From JAAYCI01 sp964550985 (lineage in GTDB: Bacteria; Bacillota; Clostridia; Oscillospirales; Ruminococcaceae): 8,034 bases of DNA. The notes beneath the pieces were generated by a model. That model did no database searches. It was not told the DNA's origin and saw nothing but the letters and a program-made list of their open reading frames with translations. Shown here in pieces: positions 5,924 through 8,034 of the stretch. A program made the translations under genes and the position numbers. The DNA lies in the NCBI GenBank assembly GCA_964550985.1, contig CAZKBM010000108.1, positions 1-8,034 on the forward strand, written 5' to 3'. How positions within the stretch are numbered: position 1 is the stretch's first letter; every line of letters begins with the position of its first letter.

Positions 5924-8034
5924 ATGGCCGAGTATGTATGCGTTGCCATTGCAGACGCAAGCTATGAGTACGACAAACTCTATACCTATGTTGTGCCCCC
6001 CGTTTTGGAAGGGCATATTTTTGTTGGCACCACCGTGCTTGTGCCCTTTGGCCGGGGCAATACCCGCCCCCGTATTGGGGTGGTGCTGCAATGCGGTGTG
6101 CCAGCCCCCGTGGGGGCCCGTATAAAGCCCTTGATGGATGCGGCCCCCCGGGGAGAGGAACTTGCAGATGAGGCGCTGATGATGGTGAAATATCTAAAGC
6201 AGGCCGCATTTTGTACCTGGTACGATGCGGTTAAAACGGTGGTGCCCCGTGGCGCGCGCTACAAAGCGGTGCGCCGCGAAGGGGGAAGCTGGGCGCTGGA
6301 GGGTGAGATGCAGCGCCAAACCGAGACGCTTTATGCCCTGGCCGCCCCCCCCCGGTGTGAAGCGGGCAAAAAATTGAGCGCCAAGCAAAAAGCCGTGCTG
6401 GCGGCGCTGCAAACCGGGCCCAAAAGCCGGGAGGGGCTTTGTACCGGCTGCGGCGTGGGCCCCACCGTGGCCGAAGGCCTGCTAAAAAAAGGCTGGCTAA
6501 CGGCCACCCGGCGGGAAAAAGAGCCGGAACTGCCGCCCAAAACCCTACCGCCGCTGGGGTCTGGCTACACCCTAAACGAACAGCAGCGCCAGGTTACAGA
6601 GGAACTGACTTCCAGAATGGAGGCGGGAAAGGCGGACCGCCCCGCCCTTTTGTACGGCGTTACGGGCAGCGGTAAGACGGCGGTGTTTTTGGAACTGGCC
6701 CGCAAGGTTTTGCAGGAGGGGAAAACCTGCCTGGTGCTGGTGCCGGAGATAGGCCTTGCCCAACAGATGATTGGGAAGTGGCGGGATGTGTTTGGCGAGC
6801 GGGTGGCAGTGCAGCACAGCGCCCTTTCAGACGGCGAGCGCTACGCGCAGTGGCGCAGTGTGCGAGGGGGCGCGGCCAGCGTGGTGGTGGGCACCCGCAG
6901 CGCGGTGTTTGCCCCCCTTGCCAATTTAGGCCTGATTGTGGTGGATGAAGAACAGGAGCGCAGCTACCAAAGTGACGCCAGCCCCCGCTACGACGCCATA
7001 GAGGTGGCAAAACGCAGGGCGGCGCGCCACGGGGCGCTGCTGCTTCTCGCTTCGGCCACCCCCAGTGTGGCCAGCTATTTTGCGGCACAGCAGGGGCGCT
7101 ATTCCCTGCATACCTTAACACGCCGCTATGGAGATTTACCCCTGCCCGCCGTGGAGATGGTGGACATGCATGAGGAGATGCTGGCGGGCAGCCCCGGCGC
7201 CATAGGCACAAAGCTGGCCACAGCCCTGGCCGAGACACTGGAGCAAGGGAAACAGGCCATTTTGCTGCTGAACCGCCGGGGTTACCACCGGGTGGGGATG
7301 TGCCGCGCCTGTGGCGAAGTGCTGAAATGCGAGGATTGCTCGGTGCCCATGATTTACCACCGCGCCGCCCACACGGCGGGCCAGAAGGGTGGGCGCGGGG
7401 CAGAGGATGCCGCCGCGGCCCCCTCTGCCCCGCCAGGGGCGGAAAGGGCCCTGGGCGCTGAGGCTCCCGACGCGCTTGCTATATGGAAACGCATTGCCCC
7501 AGCCCGAGCCGCGCCGGCGGGCGGCCCGACACAGCCGGGGCTGGGCACAAAAAGCCAAGAGGCGCAAGAACCGTACGAGCCGACAGAACCCGAACTTGGG
7601 GACGCGGGCGGCAAACTGTTGTGCCATTACTGCGGCAAGGCCCTGATACCCGCGCCCAGCCTTTGCCCCGCCTGCGGGGGGGAGATACGCTACACGGGTT
7701 TTGGCACCCAGCGGGTGGAGGAGGAACTGGAGGCGAAATTCCCCGCCGCCAGGGTGCTGCGTATGGATACGGATTCGACCCGGCGCAAGGGCGCGCACGA
7801 GGGGATGCTTCGGGAGTTTGGCAGGGGCGGCTATGATATATTGCTGGGCACCCAGATGGTGGCCAAAGGGCTGGATTTTGACCGCGTGGGTCTTGTGGGG
7901 GTCATCGGTATCGATTCTTTGCTTTTTAGCCAGGGCTACCGGGCGTTTGAACACGTGTTTTCCCTGGTGACGCAGGTGGTGGGCCGGGCGGGCAGAGCCG
8001 GGGAGCCGGGCCGTGCCATGATACAGACCATGGA
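5924..8034 (+). CDS. priA: Primosomal helicase PriA (3' end beyond window)
   Basis: Superfamily 2 DNA helicase that recognises stalled or repaired forks and reloads the replisome. The window holds 703 codons and cuts off shortly after motif VI, so about the last 110 residues are missing. The N-terminal 3'-DNA-binding domain is seen in VCVAIADASYEYDKLYTYVV and LVPFGRGN. Helicase motifs: Walker A GVTGSGKT (245-252), motif II DEEQ (341-344) instead of the usual DEEH, motif III SATPS (377-381), GTQMVAKG (642-649) and QVVGRAGRAG (684-693). The zinc-binding domain keeps all eight cysteines (460, 463, 469, 472, 567, 570, 581, 584), but about 80 extra residues lie between the second and third pairs. 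The reading frame is unbroken and similarity resumes exactly after the insert, so the gene looks functional. A run of nine C lies in the frame at 6345-6353. Expected total length is near 810-820, against 732 in E. coli. Confidence 0.95.
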   Translation, partial: MAEYVCVAIADASYEYDKLYTYVVPPVLEGHIFVGTTVLVPFGRGNTRPRIGVVLQCGVPAPVGARIKPLMDAAPRGEELADEALMMVKYLKQAAFCTWYDAVKTVVPRGARYKAVRREGGSWALEGEMQRQTETLYALAAPPRCEAGKKLSAKQKAVLAALQTGPKSREGLCTGCGVGPTVAEGLLKKGWLTATRREKEPELPPKTLPPLGSGYTLNEQQRQVTEELTSRMEAGKADRPALLYGVTGSGKTAVFLELARKVLQEGKTCLVLVPEIGLAQQMIGKWRDVFGERVAVQHSALSDGERYAQWRSVRGGAASVVVGTRSAVFAPLANLGLIVVDEEQERSYQSDASPRYDAIEVAKRRAARHGALLLLASATPSVASYFAAQQGRYSLHTLTRRYGDLPLPAVEMVDMHEEMLAGSPGAIGTKLATALAETLEQGKQAILLLNRRGYHRVGMCRACGEVLKCEDCSVPMIYHRAAHTAGQKGGRGAEDAAAAPSAPPGAERALGAEAPDALAIWKRIAPARAAPAGGPTQPGLGTKSQEAQEPYEPTEPELGDAGGKLLCHYCGKALIPAPSLCPACGGEIRYTGFGTQRVEEELEAKFPAARVLRMDTDSTRRKGAHEGMLREFGRGGYDILLGTQMVAKGLDFDRVGLVGVIGIDSLLFSQGYRAFEHVFSLVTQVVGRAGRAGEPGRAMIQTM
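7364..7615 (+). other. In-frame low-complexity insertion in the PriA zinc domain
   Basis: Codons 481-564 separate YHR from LLCHYC. In E. coli PriA, 14 residues separate the corresponding cysteines (448 and 463); here 94 do. The added stretch is rich in Ala, Gly, Pro and Glu, with recurring GAE triplets in the first half and EPYEPTEPELG near the end, and looks like an unstructured loop. It has no cysteine and no intein or nuclease motif. The DNA is visibly more GC-rich than flanking parts of the gene. The cysteine pairs on either side of it form one zinc site (ZN2) in E. coli, so the loop would extrude from the tip of that hairpin. Confidence 0.85.

Noticed and set aside
5472..6209. 245-codon minus strand ORF opposite gmk and priA
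   Set aside because: It covers two real genes and their spacer. The product is Pro/Arg/Ser-rich and low in complexity.
7364..7615. Intein or frameshifted foreign gene within priA
   Set aside because: About 80 residues is too short for an intein, no splicing motifs or junction Cys/Ser with His-Asn are present, and the frame is continuous on both sides.
7136..7954. 272-codon minus strand ORF opposite priA, spanning the insertion
   Set aside because: PriA motifs on both sides of the insertion are intact in the + frame. The antisense product is a biased His/Ala/Gly/Arg-rich sequence with no known domain.

Overview
The window is a chromosomal housekeeping segment with every gene on the + strand. 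Gene content, GC-rich coding sequence, AGGAGG-type ribosome binding sites and the yicC-remA-gmk-priA order point to a Gram-positive anaerobe of class Clostridia. The protein flavour (PPi-type phosphofructokinase with GGND, PriA with DEEQ) suggests the Oscillospiraceae/Ruminococcaceae side, but that placement is inference; no marker RNA is present.

Left part (5-3644), central metabolism. A complete NADP-type glutamate dehydrogenase (gdhA) assimilates ammonia. After a 122-base gap with a good extended -10 promoter come a class II fructose-bisphosphate aldolase (fba) and, 8 bases later, a phosphofructokinase carrying the residues of the pyrophosphate-dependent type. These two form a compact operon for consecutive steps around fructose-1,6-bisphosphate; pyrophosphate as donor would make the step reversible and spare ATP.

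Middle (3645-4094), a 450-base non-coding gap with two notable structures. The first is a 191-base inverted-repeat element (3660-3850) with 24-base terminal arms, inner paired segments and TA-rich ends. The second is an 18-base perfect palindrome (3922-3939) centred on the -35 box of a strong-looking promoter for the next operon.

Right part (4095-8034), a nucleic-acid housekeeping operon: YicC/YloC endoribonuclease, RemA (DUF370), guanylate kinase and the primosomal helicase PriA, which runs off the right edge. remA and gmk overlap by 8 bases. The rpoZ and coaBC genes that often lie between gmk and priA in Firmicutes are absent here. PriA carries an in-frame insertion of about 80 residues inside its zinc-binding domain and a DEEQ rather than DEEH motif II.

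I found no defence system, mobile gene, CRISPR array, tRNA or rRNA. The best candidates for something undescribed are the inverted-repeat element, the palindrome over the promoter and the PriA insertion; none amounts to a demonstrated new system.
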